Part shown: positions 39,774-48,579 of the stretch, piece after piece
How positions within the stretch are numbered: the first letter of the stretch is position 1
Layout of the letters: the number at the start of each line of letters is the position of its first letter
Assembly (NCBI GenBank): GCA_038750655.1
Contig: JBCDGZ010000031.1
Span: 1 to 56,231 of the forward strand
From: JBCDGZ01 sp038750655
GTDB taxonomy: Bacteria; Bacteroidota; Bacteroidia; Chitinophagales; Saprospiraceae
Direction of reading: 5' to 3'
DNA: 56,231 bases
The notes under the pieces: generated by a model
What the model was told of the DNA's origin: nothing
Databases searched by the model: none
Seen by the model: the letters and a program-made list of their open reading frames with translations, nothing else
Program-made: the position numbers and the translations under genes

Positions 39774-40050
39774 GAGCGGGTCGTTTATGGGGGTCTAATC
39801 CAGAATTAGAAGTGTTAAAATGTCGTCGCACGGACTATTTTCAAAGATTCAAAACTTATGCCACTAGATCAAGTGAAATTAGGCCAAATGCTACCTTGTG
39901 ACATATTACATAAATACATAAACTATAATGCGCTTAATTTCAAACCTCTTCTCTTGTTTAGACAAGTTCTATTTATCGTTTAGGGAAGAATTGTCGGGCC
40001 AGAAATTGGAGGGGAGCCCTTCAGCCCTTATTTTGGAGGCAAAAAATACA

Positions 40051-41076
40051 ATGAGCATTAACCTGATTAGTGATACGGCTACCCGCCCTACTTCGGCTAT
40101 GCGTGCTGCCATGATGAACGCTGAGGTCGGCGATGATGTCTTCGGGGAAGACCCTACGGTCAATGCCTTGGAGGCCCGTATGGCTCAGATGTTTGGCAAA
40201 GAAGCTGCCCTGTTCTGCCCTTCGGGCACCATGACTAACCAGATTGCTATCAATGTCCATACCAATCGCCTCGACGAGGTCATTTGCGACGAATATTCTC
40301 ATATCTACCAGTACGAAACCGGAGGTTACAGCGTCAACTCCGGCGTCGCTATCAATCTGATCAAAGGCCAAAATGGCAAGATCACGGCCGAGCAGGTCGC
40401 CGCTGCCATCAAACCGGTGTACGATTGGCTGCCCATTAGCCGCCTGGTGGTACTGGAAAACACCTGCAACAAGGGCGGTGGTAGCTACTACACGCTGGAC
40501 GAAATTCGCCCCATCACCCGCCTCTGCCGCGAAAGGGGGCTGGCGCTGCACCTGGACGGCGCCCGTCTTTTTAATGCGCTGGTCGAGACGAGGGAAGCCA
40601 CGACGGCCGTCGGCGAATGCTTCGATAGCATCTCGATCTGCCTTTCCAAGGGCTTGGGAGCGCCGGTGGGGTCGGTGCTGATTGGCGAGCGGGCTTTTAT
40701 CACTCGGGCCCGGAGGGTTCGTAAGGTGATGGGAGGCGGGATGCGGCAGGCGGGTATCCTCGCGGCGGCTGGCCTCTACGCCCTAGAGCATCACATCGAT
40801 CGATTGAAGGAAGATAATGAGCATGCCCGGCAAATCGGCCAGGTACTTGAACAGCAGGATTATGTGGCTACGGTGCGCCCGGTGCAGTCCAACATTGTCA
40901 TTTTCGAACTTACCCCTTCCTATACTGCGGAGGATATACTCGAACGACTAAAAGCCAAGGGCGTCCTTGCCGTGGCGCTGGGTCCGCAAAGCATTCGATT
41001 TGTCACCCATTTGGATGTATCATCCGAACAGGTACGAGAAACGATAAAAATATTGGAAAATTTACTAGCAGACTAG
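40051..41076 (+). CDS. ltaE: Low-specificity L-threonine aldolase
   Basis: The start is the ATG at 40051, preceded by GGAGG (40035-40039); the 41 open codons upstream are not protein-like. The 341-residue protein is a fold-type I PLP enzyme. Lys200 (ICLSKGLGAPVGS) binds the cofactor, His84 (DEYSHIY) stacks on it and Asp169 (LHLDGAR) holds its ring nitrogen. It cleaves L-threonine or allo-threonine to glycine and acetaldehyde. Its last 4 bases overlap the end of the convergent nuclease gene. Confidence 0.92.
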   Translation: MSINLISDTATRPTSAMRAAMMNAEVGDDVFGEDPTVNALEARMAQMFGKEAALFCPSGTMTNQIAINVHTNRLDEVICDEYSHIYQYETGGYSVNSGVAINLIKGQNGKITAEQVAAAIKPVYDWLPISRLVVLENTCNKGGGSYYTLDEIRPITRLCRERGLALHLDGARLFNALVETREATTAVGECFDSISICLSKGLGAPVGSVLIGERAFITRARRVRKVMGGGMRQAGILAAAGLYALEHHIDRLKEDNEHARQIGQVLEQQDYVATVRPVQSNIVIFELTPSYTAEDILERLKAKGVLAVALGPQSIRFVTHLDVSSEQVRETIKILENLLAD

Positions 41077-41675
41077 CTCTTCTGGCTGCCTCGACGTTTG
41101 AGTTCATCTCTGATCTCGGCGGCCCGCTCATAGTCTTCATCAGAAAGCACCTCTTGTAACATTTTGCCAAGGTCATCATCAGAGTACTGAGACAGCGAAC
41201 TCCCTCCTTTCTCCACTTTGCGGGGAGCAGCAGCGACTTCCTTATCTGCGGTGGCCTCATCTGGGTCTTCGAGAATGACCCCAGCGGCGTCGAGAATAAA
41301 TTCGTAAGTATAAATAGGACAGTTGAAGCGTACGGCCATTGCGAGGGCATCAGAAGTTCGAGAGTCAATTTCAACTACCTCACCATCCTTGATACAGATG
41401 AGGCGAGCGTAAAAGATGCCGTCCAGTAAGTTGTTGATAATGACCTCTTGCAATTCGACATCAAAGGTCTCGAGGGTATTCTTGAATAGATCATGCGTCA
41501 AAGGACGATTGGGGGTCATCCGCTCCATAGCTACCGCGATCGCCTGAGCCTCAAAGCCTCCGATGACGATGGGCAATCTTCGCGAGCCTTCTTGTTCCCC
41601 CAATACAACCGCGTAATTATGGGATTGGGTTACGCTATGAGACAACGCGACTATATCTAATTCTATCTTTTTCAT
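41073..41675 (-). CDS. Bifunctional nuclease (DUF151) with C-terminal UVR motif
   Basis: The 200-residue protein has a DUF151/BFN domain at about 1-135 (LPIVIGGFEAQAIAVAMERM; SRTSDALAMAVRFNCPIY) and a UVR motif at about 165-198 (LGKMLQEVLSDEDYERAAEI), as in UvrB and UvrC. DUF151 proteins include plant and archaeal enzymes reported to have RNase and DNase activity. The fusion with a UVR motif is usual in Bacteroidota and may link the enzyme to a UvrB/C-like or Clp partner. A long gap follows upstream (41676-41970), in which I see only an AT-rich leader and a CCCT/AGGG mini-hairpin. Confidence 0.88.
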   Translation of the reverse strand: MKKIELDIVALSHSVTQSHNYAVVLGEQEGSRRLPIVIGGFEAQAIAVAMERMTPNRPLTHDLFKNTLETFDVELQEVIINNLLDGIFYARLICIKDGEVVEIDSRTSDALAMAVRFNCPIYTYEFILDAAGVILEDPDEATADKEVAAAPRKVEKGGSSLSQYSDDDLGKMLQEVLSDEDYERAAEIRDELKRRGSQKS

Positions 41676-41970
41676 GCTTTGAGATCTAGTATTTCAAGAA
41701 AATTGGAGTGGCTGAGTATGACAGGAGACTGCCACTGGTATTGTAACCAATTATTATGCCATCACCTGATTCCCAGAACTTTAAATAGGATAAAAAAAAT
41801 TAACTATATCTTCACTCTCAACATCCTGGCCTAAACCATTCAATTTACAATATAAATCTTACAATCTCAAATGGGTAAAGGCCCTAATAGGGGCACAAAA
41901 GTAATAATTCTGGTGAATACTTGGGCAGGAATAGCGCAGAATTTTCTAAGAAGTCGGAGAGAATAAATAA

Positions 41971-42018
41971 AGACGATTAGCGATACTCCGATGCCTCGGA
42001 AATCCTCGCTAATCGTCT
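41971..42018 (-). terminator. Terminator of the etfBA operon
   Basis: AGACGATTAGCGA (41971-41983) pairs with TCGCTAATCGTCT (42006-42018) over 13 bp, with an inner CCGA/TCGG hairpin. It lies 14 bases after the etfA stop on the minus strand and is followed there by CTTTATTTATTC. Confidence 0.85.
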
Positions 42019-42032
42019 ACAGAAAGGCGGTA

Positions 42033-42995
42033 TTAATTATTGGCCGCTTTGAATTTTTTGATCGCGTCGGTCAAACGGGGAACGACGTCGAAGAGATCGG
42101 CGCAGATGCCGTAGTCCGCTGCCTTGAAGAAAGGCGCTTCGGGATCTTTATTGATGACGACGATTACCTTAGAGCGGTTGACACCAGCGAGGTGCTGGAT
42201 GGCTCCAGAGATACCGATCGCGATGTAAAGATTGGGTCGGATGGCAACGCCGGTTTGGCCAACGTGCTCGTGGTGTGGCCGCCAGTCAGAATCTGCCACT
42301 GGACGAGAGCAGGCGGTAGTAGCACCGATGGTATCGGCCAAATCCTCGATGATTTGCCAGTTCTCCGGGCCTTTCAGCCCTCTTCCGGCAGACACCACCA
42401 ATTCGGCCTCCGGCAGCGGTACAGTCCCTTCGATTGTCTTGACTTCCTTCACAGTGATGCGGCTGGCGGGCAGGGCCACTTCCAGTGCTGCTACTTCGGC
42501 CGTGCCTCCGGTCGCCTCCGGTGCTACCGCATTCCCCATCAAAGAGATCAGCTTGATGGGCGAGCTGATGACATATTCAGCGACGGCTTTACCAGAGAAG
42601 ACATTTTTGCGCACTTTGAACTCATCGCCGATGGTCGGCAGGGCGCTGGCACCGGCCACAGAGCCGGCATTGAGCTTCACAGCCAGACGGCCTAACAGTG
42701 ATTTGCCTGTAGAGCTATGGCTGAGGATGACCACTGAAGCGCCCAGCTTTTCAACGGCACCAGCAATGGCAGCGGTGTACACCTGGCTGTCAAAGTGGCG
42801 GAGGCTGGCATCGCCGATGCGATAAACTTTAGAGGCGCCGTAGTTGCCCAGTTGGCTGGCCTCTGCTGCATCACCCAGTACCAGTGCAGCGCACTCGCTG
42901 CCCATTGCCTGAGCGACTCTATATCCGTAACTGACCGCTTCGAAGGCGGCCTTTTTGAATTTTCCGTTTGTACTTTCTGCAAAAATTAAAACCAT
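42033..42995 (-). CDS. etfA: Electron transfer flavoprotein alpha subunit
   Basis: The 320-residue protein has the N-terminal ETF alpha/beta fold and a C-terminal FAD-binding domain with GRGLKGPENW (around residue 208), the RPNLYIAIGISGAIQHLAGV segment and 'VIVVINKDPEAPFF'. With EtfB it carries electrons from acyl-CoA dehydrogenases to the ETF-quinone oxidoreductase. It follows etfB by 49 bases on the same strand and ends at a clear terminator. Confidence 0.96.
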   Translation of the reverse strand: MVLIFAESTNGKFKKAAFEAVSYGYRVAQAMGSECAALVLGDAAEASQLGNYGASKVYRIGDASLRHFDSQVYTAAIAGAVEKLGASVVILSHSSTGKSLLGRLAVKLNAGSVAGASALPTIGDEFKVRKNVFSGKAVAEYVISSPIKLISLMGNAVAPEATGGTAEVAALEVALPASRITVKEVKTIEGTVPLPEAELVVSAGRGLKGPENWQIIEDLADTIGATTACSRPVADSDWRPHHEHVGQTGVAIRPNLYIAIGISGAIQHLAGVNRSKVIVVINKDPEAPFFKAADYGICADLFDVVPRLTDAIKKFKAANN

Positions 42996-43044
42996 GATAT
43001 ATATATGGATTTAGAAGTGTTTAATAGAATAAATGCCAATAAGC

Positions 43045-43785
43045 CTAGAGAACTTTAGCCTCTTCGTGCAGCAAGCGCACCAACTCGTCCATGTTCTCTG
43101 GATCAAGCATCTTGACCGAAGATTTCTCAGCAGGCAATTCGTAAGTAGATACCGTAGATAAATCTGCTGACTCTGCTGGAGGGACCACCTTGAGCGGCTT
43201 GCGCTTGGCCATCATAATTCCTCTCATATTTGGAATACGCTGCTCGGCCATTCCCTTGGCGCAGCTAACCGTCAGCGGCAGGGCTACTTCAATAACTTCT
43301 GTTCCTCCTTCAATCTCGCGAGAAATCGTCGCCGTCGTTCCTTCTACATCCATCTGGGTAGCGTAGGAAATGTAGGGCGTATCCAGGTATTCAGCCAGCA
43401 TTGCACCAACCTCAGAACCATTGTAATCGATGGTTTCTTTTCCTAGAAAAACAATGTCGAAATTTTCGGCTTTGGCAAACTCAGCAATCTGGTGAGCCAC
43501 ATAAAGGGCACTCTTAGGATCAGCATCGATTCGAACAGCGTTATCGGCACCAATGGCCAAGCCCTTACGGATGATCGCATCATTGCTTGAAGGGCCAACA
43601 TTGACGATGGTAACGCTTCCTCCCAGCTGCTCTTTAAGCTCCAAGGCTCTGACCAGTGCATACCAGGAATCGTAGGGATTAAGGATGTATTGCACCCCAT
43701 TAGAGTCGAAAGTCGTATTGTCATTCGTAAAAGCAATCCGGGAAGTCGTATCCGGTGTTTTACTGATACAAACTAATAATTTCAT
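43045..43785 (-). CDS. etfB: Electron transfer flavoprotein beta subunit
   Basis: The 246-residue protein shows the ETF-beta pattern: MKLLVCISKTPDTTSRIAF, LNPYDSWYALVRALELKEQ, and the signature 'VALPLTVSCAKGMAEQRIPN' with the AMP-binding loop. The gene is first in an etfBA operon. A TATATTTG element (43855-43848, minus strand) lies 62 bases upstream. No acyl-CoA dehydrogenase is adjacent, so this is probably the general housekeeping ETF. Confidence 0.96.
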   Translation of the reverse strand: MKLLVCISKTPDTTSRIAFTNDNTTFDSNGVQYILNPYDSWYALVRALELKEQLGGSVTIVNVGPSSNDAIIRKGLAIGADNAVRIDADPKSALYVAHQIAEFAKAENFDIVFLGKETIDYNGSEVGAMLAEYLDTPYISYATQMDVEGTTATISREIEGGTEVIEVALPLTVSCAKGMAEQRIPNMRGIMMAKRKPLKVVPPAESADLSTVSTYELPAEKSSVKMLDPENMDELVRLLHEEAKVL

Positions 43786-43847
43786 ATCTTAGCTAAGGTT
43801 TTATTATATTGAATTAGGTTTTAATGTGTGCCTTCGAAAAGACGCTG

Positions 43848-43855
43848 CAAATATA
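43848..43855 (-). promoter_or_regulatory. Putative -7 element of etfBA (TATATTTG)
   Basis: Perfect TAnnTTTG on the minus strand, 63 bases upstream of the etfB start. No clear -33 partner at the consensus distance. Confidence 0.4.
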
Positions 43856-44023
43856 AGTTTTTTGTGCACAAAAAGCGACAGTATAGCGAAAATTCGCTAA
43901 ATTTTGACCTAAATTCATAATCACCTGATAATCAAACCATACGAATGCTTTTTTGTAAGGTGAATTACTTTACGGGGCAATTTTTTTACAAAAAGATTAC
44001 CACTAATCTATCTATTTCAATTC

Positions 44024-44353
44024 ATGGCATCTGAACGATTAGAAAAGCTGCTGGGCTTCCTTAAAGCCGATCCAAAATCTTCCTTTGTCCGTTTTGCCGT
44101 TGCCAAAGAATACGAATCTTTGGGCGATGAACAGCAAGCTTTGGACTACTACTTGAACCTGACTAAGGACATCCCCGAATACACCGGCACCTATTATCAT
44201 TTGGGAAAATTACAGGAAAGATTGGGACAATATGACCAGGCCATTGCCACCTATAAGCAAGGAATGGTTATTTGTAAGGAGCAAGGTGACAAACACGCCT
44301 ACAGCGAGCTGGCGGGCGCCAAATTAGAGATTGACGATGAGGATGACTTCTGA
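44024..44353 (+). CDS. Small TPR protein
   Basis: The 109-residue acidic protein contains about two tetratricopeptide repeats: FVRFAVAKEYESLGDEQQAL and TYYHLGKLQERLGQYDQAIA, both with the W/L-G-Y-A-P-like spacing. TPRs mediate protein contacts; no catalytic residues exist. It starts soon after the divergent etfBA leader and ends 6 bp before the stop of dapF on the other strand. Function unknown; this type is common in Bacteroidota. Confidence 0.85.
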   Translation: MASERLEKLLGFLKADPKSSFVRFAVAKEYESLGDEQQALDYYLNLTKDIPEYTGTYYHLGKLQERLGQYDQAIATYKQGMVICKEQGDKHAYSELAGAKLEIDDEDDF

Positions 44354-44359
44354 GTACGC

Positions 44360-45148
44360 CTACCCTACGCCATACAGGCCACTAAATACTAAATCGGCAG
44401 GTCCACAGAGCCAAATATCGCGAAAACCGCCTTGTCCATCTTTCTCAAAACGAACTTCCAGCTCACCGCCCTTTGACTTGATGGCTACTTGCCGCAGCGC
44501 CTTGGACTGCTTTAGGGCGTAGGCGAGCCCGGCCGCTGTAACACCGGTGCCACAGGAGAGGGTCTCATCTTCTACCCCCCGCTCGTAGGTCGCTACGATC
44601 AGGGCCTCCTTGGTCGGTTCCACAAAATTGACATTGATGCCTTCCTTCCGAAAGCGTTTGGAATAGCGAATGGCCTGCCCGTTTTCGACGACATTGATGT
44701 CATCTACATCTTCCACAAAAATCACATAATGCGGTGATCCCGTGTCGAGGATAAAGTAATCTTCGCCGTGTTCGATGGTGGCCACATCGTTCATTTTCAG
44801 CTCTACGCGACCGTCGGCGTGCAGGCGGGCCTCGTGTGCCCCATCGATGGCCCAGAAATGAGTGGCTGCATCAATCAAGCCCAGTCCGCCGGCAAAAGCG
44901 ACGATGCAACGCCCTCCGTTGCCACACATCGAGCTGGTCCGCCCATCGGCATTAAAATAGACCATCTCAAAATCATAGCCTTCTTTTTCTTGCAAGAGAA
45001 TCAGTCCATCGGCTCCGATGCCGAAGCGGCGGTCGCAGATGTGCTGTATTTTTTCGGTATCGGCTACGCTCAGGTACTGGGGGTTTCGGTTGTCGATGAT
45101 CACAAAGTCGTTGCCGGTGCCTTGGTACTTGTGGAATGGTATCTTCAT
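44360..45148 (-). CDS. dapF: Diaminopimelate epimerase
   Basis: From the ATG at 45148 the protein has 262 residues and matches DapF: FHKYQGTGNDFVIIDN at the N-terminus, catalytic Cys75 in MCGNGGRC and Cys199 in LSCGTGVTA. The frame stays open upstream for 52 codons, but those read an intergenic repeat and are not protein-like, so the canonical MKIPF start is right. It interconverts LL- and meso-diaminopimelate for lysine and peptidoglycan synthesis. A copy of the composite repeat lies 65 bases upstream of the start, in the gene's own orientation. Confidence 0.96.
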   Translation of the reverse strand: MKIPFHKYQGTGNDFVIIDNRNPQYLSVADTEKIQHICDRRFGIGADGLILLQEKEGYDFEMVYFNADGRTSSMCGNGGRCIVAFAGGLGLIDAATHFWAIDGAHEARLHADGRVELKMNDVATIEHGEDYFILDTGSPHYVIFVEDVDDINVVENGQAIRYSKRFRKEGINVNFVEPTKEALIVATYERGVEDETLSCGTGVTAAGLAYALKQSKALRQVAIKSKGGELEVRFEKDGQGGFRDIWLCGPADLVFSGLYGVG

Positions 45149-45213
45149 GTTTTTGTTTTCTGCTGGGGGAGGCGCCTTTGGCGCTTGGGTGGACGCCTGC
45201 CGGCAGGCAGGTT

Positions 45214-45346
45214 GAATGCCTGCGGCATTTTGGTGGACGGTGGACGGTGGACGGCGAATTTGGTGGTTCGTAGTATGGCGTAGTGGTACGGGGCTCCGCA
45301 CCACCTACAGCTCTCCATAAAAATCCGTCAACCGTCAACCGTCGAC
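45214..45346 (-). repeat. Composite dispersed intergenic repeat, copy B
   Basis: Read on the minus strand: GACGGTT heptads (45346-45325), TGCGGAGCCCCGTA, CTACGAACCACCA, CCGTCCA heptads, then ATGCC-TGC-GGCAT. Block order and orientation relative to the next gene (dapF) equal those of copy A at 1921-2107. Extra palindromes flank it: GGCGCC-TTT-GGCGC-like (about 45167-45180), CTGCCGGCAG (about 45198-45208) and GCCGCC-AAA-GGCGGC (about 45394-45410). No protein is encoded between dapF and the stop at 45432. Confidence 0.7.
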
Positions 45347-45431
45347 CTTGCCTGCCTATCGGCAGGCCAACCAGGCCGGCCCTAAGCCGCCCCACCGCCG
45401 CCAAAGGCGGCTTACCTCACTACCCTCTCTA

Positions 45432-46475
45432 TCAACGCAACACAATCTTCTCCGTCAAAATGCCTTGCGCGGTAGCAATTTCCAGCAAGTAGACACCCAT
45501 AGGTAGAGATTGTACGTCAATATCTGTGTTTAAAAAAGTATTGTTGAGTTGTTCCCGATAGACCCTTTGGCCCATCAGATTGCTTAATCGAATATCCAGC
45601 TGCTCCTGCTGGCTGAAGGCCGCGCGGATGTGCAACTGTTCTCGCACGGGGTTGGGGAAAATCTGTAGCGATTCCAGCGTTTCGATCTCCCCGACGGCGG
45701 AGGTCATATCTACGGTGTAGGGGCCGGCAGTGGTGATGCAGCCTCTAAAATCGGTGATGGTGACAGAATAATCGCCGGCCTCCAGGCCTGTGAGGTCTTC
45801 AGTGGCAGCATCGTTGCTCCATTCGAAGGTGTAGGGCGGTGAGCCTCCGGCTACGGTGATGTCAATGGCTCCGTTGACCTGTCCGCCCTCCTCGTCGGCG
45901 ATGTCGACGTTGGACAGGAAGGGGGCGCGAATCATCACGGAGTCGTCCATGACTTTTCCAGTGATCAGCGTGGCCGTACCCCCGAGGTATTGCGAGATCT
46001 CGAAGGGCGTGGGAGTGTCCGCAAAGTGCAGCATGGCCGTCGCCTCATTTTCGCCTACGGCGTTAAAAACAATAGTCAGCAAAGCTGTTTCGTCTTCCAG
46101 CGTAATTCCGGTCAGTGGTGGATGGACCCAATTCATGTTGTACAAGCCCATCTGGCCGTCGGCCATTTCGGTGCGCTCCATCAAGTTAGGGTTGACATCC
46201 AGTAACTTGTCGTATTCCAGAATGGCCGGGTCCCAGGTTACAGTAAATTGCAGGCTAGTAATGTCGGTGAAATTTTTTACCCGAATAGCGACACGCACTA
46301 CCTCTCCGGGGCAAACCAGCATACCGCCGTCGATGGCCAGTTGAGGTTCCTCAGGAGGAGGGGGCATTTCGAAATCGAGTGAATAATCGGTAGAAAAACT
46401 TTGGGTTGGTATACTCATTAGGAGGAGTACAAATAGTGCCAATACACTATCGCTAAAACGTAATACCTTGTTCAT
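45432..46475 (-). CDS. T9SS-exported cohesin-like domain protein
   Basis: The 347-residue protein has a signal peptide (VLALFVLLLMSIPTQSFS), then a cohesin-type beta sandwich (about 45-175: VVRVAIRVKNFTDITSLQFT, VTWDPAILEYDKLL, ITLEDETALLTIVFNAVGE). An SprB-like repeat covers about 195-260 (GAIDITVAGGSPPYTFEWSN, FRGC) and a type-A T9SS sorting domain about 268-347 (IFPNPVREQLHI, LPMGVYLLEI). Cohesin modules bind dockerins in cellulosomes, but in Bacteroidota they also occur as generic adhesion folds; no dockerin is in the window. Probably a surface-attached adhesion protein. Confidence 0.82.
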   Translation of the reverse strand: MNKVLRFSDSVLALFVLLLMSIPTQSFSTDYSLDFEMPPPPEEPQLAIDGGMLVCPGEVVRVAIRVKNFTDITSLQFTVTWDPAILEYDKLLDVNPNLMERTEMADGQMGLYNMNWVHPPLTGITLEDETALLTIVFNAVGENEATAMLHFADTPTPFEISQYLGGTATLITGKVMDDSVMIRAPFLSNVDIADEEGGQVNGAIDITVAGGSPPYTFEWSNDAATEDLTGLEAGDYSVTITDFRGCITTAGPYTVDMTSAVGEIETLESLQIFPNPVREQLHIRAAFSQQEQLDIRLSNLMGQRVYREQLNNTFLNTDIDVQSLPMGVYLLEIATAQGILTEKIVLR

Positions 46476-46544
46476 GATGTGTGTAGTTTAGGGGTAATGA
46501 AATAAGCTATTACAGGTCATCCAGCCCCTGGACTAGACGACCCA

Positions 46545-46772
46545 CTACTCCCTCCCTTCAATATTTGTACCGATTGTATCCTTTTGTAATATTTGGGACT
46601 TCTCCGGAGGAGTCGTTGGGGTATCCAAAGTAGCGTGGCGATAGATCATCAAGGCCAACATAATAACGATGAGAAACAGGCCAATAAAGGAGTTTTTCCA
46701 GCCCCAGATATTGCCAATATACTCCCCATCCCACTCGTCCCAGTAACTTCCTTTTTCGTCTTTTTTCGACAT
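46545..46772 (-). CDS. Small single-pass membrane protein
   Basis: From the ATG at 46772 (a TTG lies two codons earlier) the protein has 75 residues: a charged N-terminus with SYWDEWDGEYIGNIWGWKNS, one membrane helix (FIGLFLIVIMLALMIY) and a polar tail with TTPPEKSQ. No family is recognised. It follows the cohesin-like gene region on the same strand, with its own short leader; the divergent HtrA gene starts 239 bases away. Likely a real conserved small protein, because of its aromatic-rich, well-formed topology. Confidence 0.65.
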   Translation of the reverse strand: MSKKDEKGSYWDEWDGEYIGNIWGWKNSFIGLFLIVIMLALMIYRHATLDTPTTPPEKSQILQKDTIGTNIEGRE

Positions 46773-47010
46773 TTTCAATAGGTTGTTTTACTAAAAACCC
46801 CAATTTAATTCTAATGCAGCACTTTTCGGCAACGCTTTTGCGTTTTGTAAGACATTACGAAAAGGGATGCCTAAAGTGCAAAACTAAAAAGAAGTTCGTA
46901 TTGTTAATCTGTTACGAAACAAATAAGTTGAATAAATTGAAAGTTTCAGTGAGTATCCTTAACTTGTTAGATAGTCACATCTTTACACTAAATATATAAG
47001 TACATCCTTC

Positions 47011-48444
47011 ATGAAAAATTTTGGTCTTATCATCCTGGCATCTGTGATCAGTGCAATAGTATCCGTATCCCTCTACAGATACTTCGAGGAGCCCAGAGAG
47101 GTCATTATCCGCGAAAGTGCCCCGGCCATGTATACCAATTATAGTGATCAACTGCCCAGCGGCCTTGCCCCTCGTCAGTTTTTGTCTTCCTCTCCCACCA
47201 ATTTCACTTCGGCTGCCGAGGCAGTGACTCCTGCGGTAGTTAATATCCGTACGACTAGTGGCGACTATGAGTTTTGGGGAGGCGGCAGCTATTCGGGATC
47301 ATCGGGCTCGGGCGTTATCATTTCGCCGGATGGCTACATTGTGACCAATAATCATGTGATTGAAGACGGAAAAAATATAGAAGTTACCCTCAACGATAAT
47401 CGTAAATTCACGGCCAAGCTGATTGGATCGGACTCTTCTACGGATTTGGCACTGATCAAGATCAAGGAGGAAGATGGACTTGCATTGCCCCATCTAATGT
47501 TCGGCAACTCCGACTCCATCCGAGTCGGCGAATGGGTCCTTGCGGTGGGCAATCCTTTCAATTTGGAATCTACCGTTACGGCGGGTATTGTTAGTGCGAA
47601 AGGCCGCAGCATTGATATTTTGGAAGATATGTATCGCGTCGAGTCTTTCATTCAGACCGATGCGGCCGTCAACCCCGGCAACAGCGGTGGTGCCCTGGTC
47701 AATACCAACGGAGAGCTGGTGGGTATCAACACCGCCATCATCACCCGCTCGGGCCGCTACGAGGGCTACTCCTTCGCCATCCCTGCGAATCTGGCCAGCA
47801 AGGTCATCCGCGACCTTAAGGACTTTGGGATGGTGCAGCGCGGTATCCTGGGCGTTAACATCGAGGAAGTTACGGATGAGCTGGCCAAGGACATCGGCCT
47901 GCCCGCAGTGGAAGGCGTCTACATCAGCCGGGTCAACCCCAATAGCGGCGCCGAAGACGGCGGTATTCGTAGAGGAGATGTGATCATCGGTATTAATGGT
48001 GTAAAGACCGGTACGATTCCTCAGCTGCAAGAGCAAGTAGCTCGCTTCCGACCCGGCAAGAGCATCGAGGTGCAATACATCAGAAAAGGCAAAAGCTACA
48101 AGACCGACGTCACCCTCAAGACCCGTAATAACAACACCGCGCTCGTCGGTGTCCGCGATGAGTCCATCCTCCAAGACCTCGGCATTGAGCTAAGAGACCT
48201 CACCAAGTCTGAACGTCGCAAGCTGGACGTCGACGGTGGTGTAATGGTCAAAAGCATTATCCGAGGCAGCAAAATTGAGCGCACCAATATGGACCCTGGT
48301 TTTATCATCACTAAAGTCAATGACGCCAATGTTACCAATGTCGAAGAGGTGATTTCGGAGTTGAAGAAAACCACAGGAAAGGTGTTGTTAGAAGGCGTGT
48401 ATGAGAATTATCCTGGAGAATGGGGATATACGTTTAGTAAGTAG
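47011..48444 (+). CDS. HtrA/DegP-like serine protease with two PDZ domains
   Basis: The 477-residue protein has an N-terminal hydrophobic segment (LIILASVISAIVSVSLY) that serves as signal or anchor, then a trypsin-like protease domain with His115 (VTNNHVIEDG), Asp145 (DSSTDLALI) and Ser225 (NPGNSGGALV). Two PDZ domains follow, about 275-370 (RGILGVNIEEVTDEL, GVKTGTIPQLQEQ) and 385-470. It degrades or refolds misfolded periplasmic proteins, like DegP/DegQ. It is transcribed alone and ends in a terminator at 48465. Confidence 0.95.
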   Translation: MKNFGLIILASVISAIVSVSLYRYFEEPREVIIRESAPAMYTNYSDQLPSGLAPRQFLSSSPTNFTSAAEAVTPAVVNIRTTSGDYEFWGGGSYSGSSGSGVIISPDGYIVTNNHVIEDGKNIEVTLNDNRKFTAKLIGSDSSTDLALIKIKEEDGLALPHLMFGNSDSIRVGEWVLAVGNPFNLESTVTAGIVSAKGRSIDILEDMYRVESFIQTDAAVNPGNSGGALVNTNGELVGINTAIITRSGRYEGYSFAIPANLASKVIRDLKDFGMVQRGILGVNIEEVTDELAKDIGLPAVEGVYISRVNPNSGAEDGGIRRGDVIIGINGVKTGTIPQLQEQVARFRPGKSIEVQYIRKGKSYKTDVTLKTRNNNTALVGVRDESILQDLGIELRDLTKSERRKLDVDGGVMVKSIIRGSKIERTNMDPGFIITKVNDANVTNVEEVISELKKTTGKVLLEGVYENYPGEWGYTFSK

Positions 48445-48464
48445 AGATCGAATAACGATTTCTG

Positions 48465-48498
48465 ATAAAGGCAGAAGGCAGGCGCTTTCTGCCTTTAT
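48465..48498 (+). terminator. Terminator after the HtrA protease gene
   Basis: ATAAAGGCAGAA (48465-48476) pairs with TTCTGCCTTTAT (48487-48498), a perfect 12-bp stem with a 10-base loop, 20 bases after the stop. Confidence 0.85.
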
Positions 48499-48516
48499 TG
48501 TTTGTAGATTTTTTTC

Positions 48517-48524
48517 TATTTTTG
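48517..48524 (+). promoter_or_regulatory. Putative -7 element of the acyl-CoA carboxylase gene
   Basis: TATTTTTG (TAnnTTTG) lies 55 bases before the ATG at 48580. TTG at 48498-48500 is 16 bases upstream, shorter than the usual spacer. Confidence 0.35.
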
Positions 48525-48579
48525 CGCTTTTGAAAGTCTTGCACTAACCATTTACTAAACCGCTTAATATCAACCCTTT

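Noticed and set aside
39928..40050. A 41-codon N-terminal extension of the threonine aldolase
   Set aside because: The extension is unlike the family, and a GGAGG precedes the ATG at 40051, where homologues begin.
41871..41966. A 31-codon ORF in the gap upstream of the DUF151 gene
   Set aside because: Too short, no recognisable feature, and no upstream promoter; not supportable.
45149..45304. A 52-codon N-terminal extension of DapF
   Set aside because: It translates the composite intergenic repeat and palindromes; DapF homologues start at MKIPFHKYQG, which corresponds to 45148.
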